Below are positions 54,672 through 63,794 of a DNA stretch of 64,000 nucleotides, in pieces. Position 1 is the stretch's first letter. Every line of letters starts with the position of its first letter. The position numbers and the translations under genes are program-made. The stretch is from an uncultured Anaerolineae bacterium (GTDB taxonomy: Bacteria > Chloroflexota > Anaerolineae > J036 > Brachytrichaceae). The DNA is taken from assembly GCA_937959265.1 (NCBI GenBank), contig CALGMA010000020.1, forward strand, positions 62,001-126,000, written 5' to 3'. The notes under the pieces were generated by a model, which did not search any database, was not told the DNA's origin, and saw only the letters and a program-made list of their open reading frames with translations.

Positions 54672-57600
54672 ATGTCGAGTGTGCTTGCAGCGGCGCAGAC
54701 CGCCAGCGTAGTATCGGACGTCGAACGCAGTGCGACGGCTGCGCCAGTCGCCTTCGCCAGCCGCCTGAGCGTCTGGTGTGACCGGCTGATCGAAGCTGGC
54801 TGGTTAGCGGCGATCATCGTCGTGCCGTTGTTCTTCAATATCTACTCCAGCCGGGTGTTCGAACCCGACAAGTTGACCACCCTGCGCTCGATCGCCCTGG
54901 TCATGGCTATGGCCTGGGTGGTGAAGTGGATCGAGGAGCTCCGTAACCCGGATCGTGACCGTAGCGTGACCTGGCGCACACCGCTCGTGTTGCCCACGCT
55001 GATCATCGTCGTCGTGTATATGATCAGTACTGCGCTCTCGATCGCGCCCCGCACGAGTCTGCTGGGGTCGTATCAGCGCCTGCAGGGCACTTACACCACC
55101 TTCGCTTACATCGTGATCTTCCTGATGATCCTACAGGGGATGCGCCGGCGCGCGCAACTGGATCGGTTGCTCACGCTTATGATCGTCACCTCGCTGCCGG
55201 TCGCGATCTACGGCCTCCTACAGCGCTTACAGCTCGACCCGCTACCGTGGGGTGGCGACACAGTGGAGCGGGTGGCCGGCAACATGGGTAACTCGATCTT
55301 CATCGCCGCCTACCTGGTGATGGCGTTCTTCATTACCTTCTACCGCATCGCCGACAGCTTCGCGTCCATCCTGCAAAGTGAGCAGCCACGGTGGTCGGAT
55401 GCCGGGCGTGCTGCGTGTTACATCTTAATCGCGCTGTTCAACGCAATCGTCGTGCTGATCCTGGCGGGCAGCCGCGGGCCACAGCTCGGCTGGCTGGTCG
55501 GCGTGTTGTTCGTCGTGCTGCTGCTGGCGCAACTCGTTCGCCGTCAAAAGGCCCGGCTGCAGCTCACTGTGGGGTTGATTGGCCTCGGCATCGCCGGGTT
55601 GGCTTTTCTGTATTTCATCAACGTTACGCGCAACGACCCGAACTACGAATGGCTGCGCCAGTTTCCGCTCTTTCGCCGCCTGAGCACTGTATTCACGACG
55701 CAAGAGGGCACTAACGCCGTGCGCGTGTTGATTTGGGAAGGCGCAGCCAACTTAGTTGCGCCACACGACCCGATTGCCCGGCCGGATGGCACGCCGGATG
55801 CTTTCAACGCGATCCGGCCGCTCGTCGGCTATGGACCGGAATCTATGTACGTCGCCTATAACCGCTTCTACCCGCCGGCACTGGCGAACTTCGAAGCGCG
55901 CAACGCCTCACCGGATCGCAGCCACAACGAGACGTGGGATGCGTTGGTCATCACCGGCGTTTTCGGCCTGCTCGCCTACATGTTCCTGTTCGGCAGCGTG
56001 CTCTACTATGGTTTCCGCTGGATCGGGCTGATCGCGTCGCGATTCGAGGCGCGGCTATTCGTCGTGACATGGATCGCTGGCGCGGCGGTGTTCGGCTTGG
56101 GCGCGATCGCAGCCGGTCATCGAGAGCTGTTCGGCATCGCCGTAGGCGCCGGCGTGGTGTTCGGCCTGACCATCTTCCTGTTCGTCAGCGCGATCATCAA
56201 CGCGCGCCGCGGTGATGACGAGGCGTTGCCCATTCGGCTTTCGCTGCGCGATCAGTTGTTGCTCATCGCCCTTGTTTCCACTGTCATCGCCCACTTCGTC
56301 GAGATTCACACCGGCATCGCCATCGCGGCGACCCGGACATATTTCTGGGCATTGATCGGCGTGATGGTCGTGGTGGGTGCCGGCTTGCTGCGGAGCGACG
56401 CACCGGAGGTGGCGGATAGTAAGCCGGAAGCTGAAGCCGTTGTGGTGAAACCTGCCGCATCGGTGAACGCTGGTTTGGGGGATAGTCGTCAGGGTGCAGG
56501 CGGCACGCGGCGACAACGTCGCGCTGCTGCACAGCGCGCGGCTGCAGCACGGCGCACAACAGTGTCGGCCGGACGCGGCTTCGTGCTGCCTGGATGGTTC
56601 GCTACCGTCGCTGCCTATGGGTTGTTCCTGGGCCTGATCCTTGGCATCATGGCCTTTGATTTCACCAACAATATCGAACGCAGCACTGCTGCCGGCCAGG
56701 TCTTCATCAATGCGCTGACCCGTGTGAAGGGGCAACCCAGCCTCGGTGTGCTGGCGATGTTCCTCATCACGCTCATCGTCGGCATCGCGATTGTTCTGGC
56801 CGAGCTGCGGTCGGGTGGCGTACTGCGCGACAACGAACACACGGTGGCCGCCGGCGCGCTCATTGCTTCGATTGCTGCGTTCGTGTGGGTGGCGTTCGGC
56901 ACGTTCATCGCTGGCCGCCTGGTGGCATTCTTCACCACTCAGCAAAACTCGGTCAGCAGCGTGCTTGGCATTGCCGATCAGTTGGCTGCTTTCCCGGCCT
57001 ACGTGTATCTGTTGATCGTCGCGGTGATGATCGGCAGCGCCTTCTTGTTGCGCAGCGAAGAGTCGGTTTTGCCACCGCGAGGCGCTTCCTACGCCGGCCT
57101 GACCGGGCTGTTCGTCGGTATGATTGCTGTGCCCATTGCCATCGCCTACAGCAACCTGCAGCCGATTGCTGCCGACATCGTCTACAAGCAGGCCAACCCC
57201 TGGGATCAACAAGGCGCGAGCGAGTTGGTGCAAGGCAGCGGCATTCAGGGCTGGGATCTGGCTATCGAGCATTACCGCCGTTCGATCCAGCTTGCGCCGA
57301 ACGAGGACTTCTACTATCTGTGGCTGGGCCGAGCGTTGTTGGAAAAGGCGAAAACCACGCCGAACCCATCGCAGGCCAAAACCATCCCTGAAGATGCGCC
57401 GTTCACGCGTATCATCGGGGATGAGCCCCAGAACTGGAATCGCCCCTATGGCTCCAACGAGTTGCCCTCCGCCAGCCTGAGCCGCCAGGACCTGCTTACG
57501 GCGGCACGCATCATCTTGGAGGAAGCGCGCATCATCAACCCGTTCAACACCGATCACAGCGCCAACCTGGCCCGCATGTGGCAGCAGTCGGGCGACATCG

Positions 57601-58241
57601 TCCGGGCGGAGCTGGATGTAGCGCGCATGCAGGCGAACCCGGATCCGGCATACATCGCCGAACTGGAGGCTGATGCGCAGCGTCGCTACGAGAATGCTTC
57701 GCAGGAGTATGCGACGGCCACTCGCCTGAGCCCGAACAACGCACAGTTGTGGAACGAGTGGGCGAGCCTGTATCTCTCCCGGCTGGGCAACCTGGAGGAA
57801 GCGAAGATCCGGCTCGACCGATCGCTCATGCTCGACAAGAAATTCAGCCAGACGTATCTGCTGCGCGCTGCGTGGCATCTGGAGAAGGCGCGCACGCTCG
57901 ACCGGCAGGTGAACCCGACCGAATGGCGCGCCGAATTGGAGAACGCCCGCAAAGAGCTGAACCAGGCGGTGACCGTGGACCCGAATGCACTCCAGGCATA
58001 TCAGGAGCTGGCGCGCACGGCGCTGGATTTGGGCGACACGCCGGCTGCGATCAGCGCGATGCAGGCTTTGTTGGCGCGTAACCCGAACGACTGGAACACG
58101 CTCAAGAACCTAGCCGTGCTCTATAGTGACACGAGCCAGATCACGCTGGCGGTTGAATATGCCCGGCGTGCGCTCGCACTAGCGCCGGCAGATCAGCAAC
58201 TTGTGCTGGAATCGTTTATTCGGCAGCTCGGCTCACCCTGA
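54672..58241 (+). CDS. O-antigen ligase/polymerase-like membrane protein with TPR tail
   Basis: A 1189-residue fusion. The first ~450 residues have many membrane helices with a Wzy/WaaL-type ligase domain, including the large loop with the typical GPESMYVAYNRFYP motif. More helices continue to about residue 830. The C-terminal ~350 residues are tetratricopeptide repeats. It likely polymerises or ligates a surface polysaccharide. A GAGGTGA ribosome-binding site precedes the ATG. Downstream genes supply lipid-linked sugar and nucleotide sugars. A fusion this large is unusual but is seen in Chloroflexota. Confidence 0.82.
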   Translation: MSSVLAAAQTASVVSDVERSATAAPVAFASRLSVWCDRLIEAGWLAAIIVVPLFFNIYSSRVFEPDKLTTLRSIALVMAMAWVVKWIEELRNPDRDRSVTWRTPLVLPTLIIVVVYMISTALSIAPRTSLLGSYQRLQGTYTTFAYIVIFLMILQGMRRRAQLDRLLTLMIVTSLPVAIYGLLQRLQLDPLPWGGDTVERVAGNMGNSIFIAAYLVMAFFITFYRIADSFASILQSEQPRWSDAGRAACYILIALFNAIVVLILAGSRGPQLGWLVGVLFVVLLLAQLVRRQKARLQLTVGLIGLGIAGLAFLYFINVTRNDPNYEWLRQFPLFRRLSTVFTTQEGTNAVRVLIWEGAANLVAPHDPIARPDGTPDAFNAIRPLVGYGPESMYVAYNRFYPPALANFEARNASPDRSHNETWDALVITGVFGLLAYMFLFGSVLYYGFRWIGLIASRFEARLFVVTWIAGAAVFGLGAIAAGHRELFGIAVGAGVVFGLTIFLFVSAIINARRGDDEALPIRLSLRDQLLLIALVSTVIAHFVEIHTGIAIAATRTYFWALIGVMVVVGAGLLRSDAPEVADSKPEAEAVVVKPAASVNAGLGDSRQGAGGTRRQRRAAAQRAAAARRTTVSAGRGFVLPGWFATVAAYGLFLGLILGIMAFDFTNNIERSTAAGQVFINALTRVKGQPSLGVLAMFLITLIVGIAIVLAELRSGGVLRDNEHTVAAGALIASIAAFVWVAFGTFIAGRLVAFFTTQQNSVSSVLGIADQLAAFPAYVYLLIVAVMIGSAFLLRSEESVLPPRGASYAGLTGLFVGMIAVPIAIAYSNLQPIAADIVYKQANPWDQQGASELVQGSGIQGWDLAIEHYRRSIQLAPNEDFYYLWLGRALLEKAKTTPNPSQAKTIPEDAPFTRIIGDEPQNWNRPYGSNELPSASLSRQDLLTAARIILEEARIINPFNTDHSANLARMWQQSGDIVRAELDVARMQANPDPAYIAELEADAQRRYENASQEYATATRLSPNNAQLWNEWASLYLSRLGNLEEAKIRLDRSLMLDKKFSQTYLLRAAWHLEKARTLDRQVNPTEWRAELENARKELNQAVTVDPNALQAYQELARTALDLGDTPAAISAMQALLARNPNDWNTLKNLAVLYSDTSQITLAVEYARRALALAPADQQLVLESFIRQLGSP

Positions 58242-58287
58242 GCAGCCAGCTCACAGCTCATAGTTTGAAGCCCACAGCCTAAACACG

Positions 58288-59385
58288 ATGGTCGAACTCC
58301 TTCTCCTCTTCTTCGGCGCGCTGGTGATCACCATTGCCGCCACGCCGGTAAGCAAGTGGCTCGCGCCGCGCGTCGGTATGGTCGCCCAGCCGCGCGCGCG
58401 CGACATCCACACCAGGCCAGTGCCAAAGCTGGGTGGGCTGGCCATCCTGCTCAGCGTGCTGATGGCAGCGCTGATCTTAGGCCGCTGGCTGGAGTTCCAG
58501 CAATTTGCGGCCATCGTCGTGGCGGCAGCGCTGATGTCGTTCATGGGACTTGTGGACGATCGCTTCAACCTCAACGCCTACATCAAACTGGTCATCCAGG
58601 TGTGCGCTGCGGTGATGGTCTATCTGTTCGGCGTGCGCGTCATGATGTTCAGCAACCCATTTCTGGATGCGTTTCTCACCGTGGTCTGGATCGTCGGCAT
58701 TACCAATGCCATGAACTTTCTGGACAACATGGACGGTCTGCTGGCTGGCGTCAGCGCCGTGATTTCGTCCTTCTTCTTGGTGTTGGCCATCATCAACGGG
58801 CAATACCTGGTCGGCCTGCTCAGCGCGGCGGTCCTGGGCGCATGCGTCGGATTTTTGGTGTGGAACTTCAACCCGGCGAGCGTGTTCATGGGCGATTCGG
58901 GCAGCATGTTCCTTGGTTTCCTGTTGGCATGCGTCGCCGTCAAGCTGCGCTTCCTGGGTCAAAGCCCGATCGTTTCTTGGATGGTGCCAGTGATCCTGAT
59001 GGGCTTGCCGATCTTCGATATGACGCTGGCGACCCTCTCGCGGCTGAGACGCGGCAAAAACCCCCTCACGTCACCGGGCAAAGATCACACTTCGCACCGC
59101 ATCGCCAATCACGGCTTCAGCCGGCGCGAAGCGGTGATGATCCTCTATCTGGTGTGTGGCGCGCTCGGCATCACGGCGGTCATCGCTTCGGTCGCCAACG
59201 TCTGGGCCAACCTGATCATCGCCGCTGCACTGTTGGTCGTGGGGGGATATATGCTGTGGTTCATGGAGTTTGGACCTTGGAAGCTGACAACGATCGACTG
59301 GGAACGTCCGGAGCCGGGAGTGCCCTCCGGCGTGCTGCGGCCCGTTCCGTCGCCTACCGAACCGATCAGCGCATCGCAGTCCTAG
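58288..59385 (+). CDS. WecA/TagO-like undecaprenyl-phosphate sugar-1-phosphate transferase
   Basis: A 365-residue integral membrane enzyme that loads the first sugar-1-phosphate onto undecaprenyl phosphate to begin polysaccharide assembly. Family motifs are GLVDDRFNLN, NAMNFLDNMDGLLAG, GDSGSMFLGF and the HRIANHGFSRREA loop. It has about 11 helices. Its end overlaps the start of the nucleotide-sugar dehydrogenase frame. UDP-GlcNAc is the most likely donor. Confidence 0.9.
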   Translation: MVELLLLFFGALVITIAATPVSKWLAPRVGMVAQPRARDIHTRPVPKLGGLAILLSVLMAALILGRWLEFQQFAAIVVAAALMSFMGLVDDRFNLNAYIKLVIQVCAAVMVYLFGVRVMMFSNPFLDAFLTVVWIVGITNAMNFLDNMDGLLAGVSAVISSFFLVLAIINGQYLVGLLSAAVLGACVGFLVWNFNPASVFMGDSGSMFLGFLLACVAVKLRFLGQSPIVSWMVPVILMGLPIFDMTLATLSRLRRGKNPLTSPGKDHTSHRIANHGFSRREAVMILYLVCGALGITAVIASVANVWANLIIAAALLVVGGYMLWFMEFGPWKLTTIDWERPEPGVPSGVLRPVPSPTEPISASQS

Positions 59386-60668
59386 GGTTGGGCTACGTCG
59401 GCCTGCCTTTGGCAATAGCGTTTGCCAAGGCTGGCCGGAGCGTCATCGGTGTAGACGTGGATGCGCGCAAGGTGGCGCAACTCAACGCCGGCAAGAGCTA
59501 CATCGCCGATGTGCCTGGCGAAGACATCGCGCAGGTCGTGCAGACCAGCACATTCACTGCCTCGAGCAGCTACGACATCTTGCGCGACTGCGACGTGATC
59601 TTCATTTGCGTGCCGACCCCCTTCGACGCTATGCGTGCGCCGGATCTCTCATACGTGGTCGGTGCAGCCGAAGGCATCCAGTCCCGCCTCTCCAAGGGGC
59701 AACTGGTTATCCTGCAGAGTACGACCTATCCCGGCACGACCCAGGAGATCGTACAACCCATACTTGAGCGCAGCGGCCTAAGAGCAGGCGTGGACTTCGA
59801 CCTGGCTTTCTGCCCCGAACGCATTGACCCCGGCCGCACCGATTGGACTGTGGCGAATACACCCAAGGTAGTCGGCGGGGTGACGCACGAGAGCACGCAG
59901 CGCGCGGCCGTTGTGCTAGGCGCACTGGGCGCGCCGGTATATTGTGTGTCGTCGCCGCGAACAGCCGAGATGACCAAACTGCTGGAGAACATCTTTCGTT
60001 CGGTCAACATCGCGCTGGTGAACGAGTTGGCGTTGCTGAGCGAGCGCATGGGCATTGATATCTGGGAAGTGATCGAAGCGGCCAAGACCAAGCCTTTCGG
60101 TTTCATGCCCTTCACGCCAGGAGCGGGGGTAGGCGGACACTGCATCGGCGTAGATCCCTACTACCTGTCCTGGAAAGCGCGCGAGTATGACTTCTACACC
60201 AAGTTCATCGAGCTGGCTGCCGAGATGAACCAGAGCATGCCCTTCCACGTCGTAGATTTGATCGAGCAAGCGCTGGACCGGTTGCACATTGCTCTGCGTG
60301 ATGCAACGGTGATGGTGCTAGGTGTAGCCTTCAAGCGCGACGTGGACGATCCGCGCAACTCACCGGCCGGGCGCGTGATCGAGTTGTTGCTGCGGCGCGG
60401 TGCCAAAGTCATGTATCACGATCCGTATGTGCCGCGCTTCCACGTCGGCGGCAACGTTTTCTATCATGAGCCGGTCGCGCTGTTGTCTCAGCCCTTGAGC
60501 GAGTCGAATTTGCGCAAAACGCACTGTGCTGTGATCGTTACCGGCCACCGCGCAGTGGATTACGGGTTCGTAGTGCGCACCGCACCGTCAGTGGTAGATT
60601 GTTGCAACGCGACCGTGGCGGTGGACGGTGATAAGCGCCATGTAGTGCGTTTGGGTGTGGGGCGCTGA
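59277..60668 (+). CDS. nucleotide-sugar dehydrogenase (UDP-GlcNAc/ManNAc type)
   Basis: A UDP-sugar 6-dehydrogenase that oxidises the C6 alcohol to an acid, giving uronic-acid donors. The Rossmann motif VLGLGYVGLPLAIAFAKAG, CPERIDPGR and the catalytic Cys in GVGGHCIGVDPYYLSW are present. The start is unclear. Homology begins at about 59370, but no ATG or GTG precedes it in frame nearby. A TTG at 59277 has a GGAG eight bases before it, giving 463 residues but overlapping the previous gene by 109 bases. TTG at 59388 would cut the first strand. I use 59277. Confidence 0.85.
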   Translation: MEADNDRLGTSGAGSALRRAAARSVAYRTDQRIAVLGLGYVGLPLAIAFAKAGRSVIGVDVDARKVAQLNAGKSYIADVPGEDIAQVVQTSTFTASSSYDILRDCDVIFICVPTPFDAMRAPDLSYVVGAAEGIQSRLSKGQLVILQSTTYPGTTQEIVQPILERSGLRAGVDFDLAFCPERIDPGRTDWTVANTPKVVGGVTHESTQRAAVVLGALGAPVYCVSSPRTAEMTKLLENIFRSVNIALVNELALLSERMGIDIWEVIEAAKTKPFGFMPFTPGAGVGGHCIGVDPYYLSWKAREYDFYTKFIELAAEMNQSMPFHVVDLIEQALDRLHIALRDATVMVLGVAFKRDVDDPRNSPAGRVIELLLRRGAKVMYHDPYVPRFHVGGNVFYHEPVALLSQPLSESNLRKTHCAVIVTGHRAVDYGFVVRTAPSVVDCCNATVAVDGDKRHVVRLGVGR

Positions 60669-60739
60669 TCGCGCAGCCGGTTGGGTGCGCAATTCGGTGT
60701 GTGCTCTGGCCGACCGGGTGCGACTAATAACGACGACGG

Positions 60740-61852
60740 ATGAATGCCGAACTGCCGTATTACCTGGCCTTCGCCCGCGTGAAGGGCATCGGCGCTGCGC
60801 GTATTCGAAAGCTGAAGGCGCACTTTGGCTCGCTGCAGCTCGCTTGGTCTGCTGGCGAATGCGACCTTGCGGCGGCCGGCCTGGATGCCAAAGCGATCGA
60901 AACACTGGCGCGCGCGCGTCGGAGCATCATCCCAGAACAAGAGGTCGAACGCTTAGCAAGTGTCGGTGCGACGGCGACCACCTGGGAAGATGCTGGCTAT
61001 CCTAAGCTGCTGCGGGAAGTGGCCGACCCGCCGCCCGTGTTGTTCGTGAAGGGCACACTGAGCGAGTCCGATGCGTGGGCGGTGGGCATCGTCGGCACGC
61101 GCCGCGCGACGGTGTATGGCCGAGAGGTGACGGAGATGCTGGCCGGCGAATTGGCACGTAACAACATCACTATCGTCAGTGGTATGGCGCGTGGAATTGA
61201 CGCGATCGCCCATGAGGCGGCGCTGAAGGCCGGCGGCCGCACCCTGGCTGTGCTGGGCTGTGGTGTGGATGTGGTGTATCCGCCCGAACATCGCAAGCTG
61301 GCGCAACAGATTGCTGAGAACGGTGCACTGGTCAGCGACTATCCCCTTGGCACGTCGCCGGATGCGTTGAACTTCCCGCCGCGCAATCGCATCATCAGCG
61401 GACTGAGCCTGGGGGTGGTGGTGGTCGAGGCCGACGAGCGCAGCGGCGCGCTGATCACCGCTGAGTTTGCTGCCGACCAGGGTCGCGACGTGTTCGCCGT
61501 GCCGGGTAACATCTTCAACCGCACCAGCCGCGGAACCAACCGGCTGATTCAACAGGGCGCGCACATCGTGCTCGATGTGCAGAGCATCCTGGAGGAGCTG
61601 AACCTCAATATGGTGGCGGATCGCGTGGAGGTCGAAGCGGCAGTGCCGGAAAACGACACCGAGCGAGAGATTCTGGCGCGTCTCTCTCACGAACCGACGC
61701 AGGTGAACGAGTTGGTGCGCGCGCTGGCGATGTCTGCCGCTGATGTTGCAGCCACGCTGGCGCTCATGGAATTGAAAGGGCTGGTGCGCCAGGCGACCGG
61801 CACCAGCTACGTGCTGGCGCGCGAAGCGCGTGCAGTGTATCGGGTGGATTGA
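60740..61852 (+). CDS. dprA: DNA processing protein DprA
   Basis: A 370-residue protein that binds incoming single-stranded DNA and loads RecA during natural transformation. The Rossmann-like core has GIVGTRRATVYG, SGMARGIDAIAHEAAL, and PPRNRIISGLS with GALITAEFA. A helix-hairpin-helix-like region is at the N-terminus and a winged helix at the C-terminus (about 300-370). It is placed among polysaccharide genes without obvious functional link. Confidence 0.94.
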   Translation: MNAELPYYLAFARVKGIGAARIRKLKAHFGSLQLAWSAGECDLAAAGLDAKAIETLARARRSIIPEQEVERLASVGATATTWEDAGYPKLLREVADPPPVLFVKGTLSESDAWAVGIVGTRRATVYGREVTEMLAGELARNNITIVSGMARGIDAIAHEAALKAGGRTLAVLGCGVDVVYPPEHRKLAQQIAENGALVSDYPLGTSPDALNFPPRNRIISGLSLGVVVVEADERSGALITAEFAADQGRDVFAVPGNIFNRTSRGTNRLIQQGAHIVLDVQSILEELNLNMVADRVEVEAAVPENDTEREILARLSHEPTQVNELVRALAMSAADVAATLALMELKGLVRQATGTSYVLAREARAVYRVD

Positions 61853-62019
61853 AAGTCAGGGGACAGAAATCGGAGATGAGGGGGCAAAGGTCAAGGCTTG
61901 AAGCAAGGACCAGATACTGAGAAGGGGGAATGCCAGTTAGCCCTGACCCTTATTAGTCACAACGGTTGGTCCACCGTCAATCATTGCTCGTCAATCAGCA
62001 ATCACCATCTATTCGAGAC

Positions 62020-63093
62020 ATGTATCACGCACTCATCATGGCTGGCGGAAGCGGCACACGACTCTGGCCGCTCAGCCGCAAAGATCGTCCCAAGCAGTCA
62101 TTGGCGCTCGTCGAAGAGCGGACGATGTTTCAAGTGACCGCCTATCGGTTGCAGCCGCTCATCCCGCTGGAGCGTGTACACGTGGTCACCAATGCCCAGA
62201 TGGCCGCGATCTTCAAGGAGCAAGTGCCGGGTATCCCGGCGGCCAACTACATCATCGAGCCCAGCGCGAAGGATAACGGCCCAGCAGTTGGTCTGGCGCT
62301 CACGCATATCGCGCACGCCGACTCGGACGCCACGGTGGCGATCCTGACCGCCGACCATCATATCGGCAAGACGGCGGAATTCCACAGGGCGTTGCAAGCT
62401 GCTTACGAAGTTGCCCAGGATGACTATATCGTCACCCTCGGCATCATGCCGACGTATCCCTCGACTGGCTTCGGTTACATCGAGCGCGGTGACGCGATGG
62501 AGACGCGACATGGCCTCGACATTTTTCACGCCCGCCGCTTCACCGAGAAGCCGAAACAAGAGGTCGCAGAGGCTTATCTGGCCGATGGCCGGCACTCCTG
62601 GAATAGCGGCATGTTCATCATGAAGTGCCAAGTTGGTTTGCACGAGTTCCGGCGCCAGCAGCCGGAATTCGCCGCAGCCCTGGCCCGGCTTGGAACGACG
62701 ATCGGTAGCTCGGCCTATGACGACGCGCTGCGGGCAGCCTGGGATGTCGCACCGAAGAAGTCCATAGACTATGCCATCATGGAGGGTGCCGAACGCGTCG
62801 CCGTCATTCCCGTAGATATTGACTGGAGCGATATCGGCAGTTGGGCTTCGTTGTTGGACATCTTGCCAAAAGATGCGCAGGGTAACGCTTTCTTCGGCGA
62901 CCAGGTTCTGGCAATTGAGACCAGCAATACCCTCGTGCGCACCAGCGATCGTTTCGTCGCCGTCATGGGCTTGAAGGACGTTGTCATCGTGGACACGCCC
63001 GATGCATTGCTGGTATGCTCGTTGGACCGCGTATCCGATCTTAAGCAGATCGTAGAGCGGCTGCGCCAAGATCGGCGCGACGATCTGCTCTGA
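62020..63093 (+). CDS. manC: mannose-1-phosphate guanylyltransferase
   Basis: A 357-residue enzyme that makes GDP-mannose from mannose-1-phosphate and GTP. The nucleotide-binding start MYHALIMAGGSGTRLWPLSR with RPKQ is diagnostic, and FTEKP is also present. There is no fused isomerase domain, so it is the short monofunctional form. I chose the ATG at 62020 over one at 61966, which gives a non-homologous tail. It supplies GDP-mannose for the polysaccharide locus. Confidence 0.9.
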   Translation: MYHALIMAGGSGTRLWPLSRKDRPKQSLALVEERTMFQVTAYRLQPLIPLERVHVVTNAQMAAIFKEQVPGIPAANYIIEPSAKDNGPAVGLALTHIAHADSDATVAILTADHHIGKTAEFHRALQAAYEVAQDDYIVTLGIMPTYPSTGFGYIERGDAMETRHGLDIFHARRFTEKPKQEVAEAYLADGRHSWNSGMFIMKCQVGLHEFRRQQPEFAAALARLGTTIGSSAYDDALRAAWDVAPKKSIDYAIMEGAERVAVIPVDIDWSDIGSWASLLDILPKDAQGNAFFGDQVLAIETSNTLVRTSDRFVAVMGLKDVVIVDTPDALLVCSLDRVSDLKQIVERLRQDRRDDLL

Positions 63094-63097
63094 ACGC

Positions 63098-63778
63098 ATG
63101 CTTGCAGATTACGCTCGAATTCTGTTGCGACGCTGGTGGTTGGTGCTGTTGCCGGCTGCACTAATCTTGGCGGTCACGCTGCTGACGACGCGGCCCGCGC
63201 CGCCGACATACGTGGTGACGATGTCGTTCGCAGTCGGCCTACTGCCAGAGCCGCTGCGCGAGCAAGCATACAACTACGACCGGCATTACAACTGGTTGGC
63301 GTCGGAATATGTCACGCAGGGCTTTTCGTTGATCATCAGCAAGGGTGCGTTTGCCGACAACGTCGCCAAGCGGCTGGCGCGTCGGGATGTGTCGCTGCCT
63401 GCGCCGCTGGCAGGCGCGATTCGTTCAGAGTATCGTTCGAGCGTGATGGTCGTCTATGTGTCGTGGCCCGATCCCGAGCAAGCGGCGCAAATCGCTCAAG
63501 CGGTGGTGGACGAACTGGACGAGAACTACGAAGCCTACTGGCCACAACTGAAAGGCGTGGGCGCTTCGCCAGTGCGGCTGATGGACCCTATTGTGCCTGT
63601 GCCGACGGCGGCGCCCCTGCGCGACCGCTTCGATTTGCCGATGCGCCTTGTGATTGGCTTGCTCGCCGGTGCGGTGCTGGTCTTGTTGTGGCATCATTTT
63701 GACCCGGTGATCAGGGAGCGCCGCGAAATTGAGCACATGGGGCTGAGTGTCATCGGCGAAATCCCTGAGCGGTTCTAG
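63098..63778 (+). CDS. Wzz-like polysaccharide chain-length protein
   Basis: A 226-residue protein with one N-terminal membrane helix (residues ~10-30) and one C-terminal helix (~190-210), enclosing an extracytoplasmic helical domain. This is the two-helix layout of Wzz/polysaccharide co-polymerases, which set polymer length with Wzy. The ATG is four bases after the manC stop. The next Wzz-like gene begins 16 bases after this one. Confidence 0.82.
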   Translation: MLADYARILLRRWWLVLLPAALILAVTLLTTRPAPPTYVVTMSFAVGLLPEPLREQAYNYDRHYNWLASEYVTQGFSLIISKGAFADNVAKRLARRDVSLPAPLAGAIRSEYRSSVMVVYVSWPDPEQAAQIAQAVVDELDENYEAYWPQLKGVGASPVRLMDPIVPVPTAAPLRDRFDLPMRLVIGLLAGAVLVLLWHHFDPVIRERREIEHMGLSVIGEIPERF

Positions 63779-63794
63779 AGGTTGCTCGCAAAAG

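Noticed and set aside
58356..59276. Long in-frame extension upstream of the nucleotide-sugar dehydrogenase
   Set aside because: This part is an out-of-frame shadow of the WecA-like gene, which has all its family motifs.
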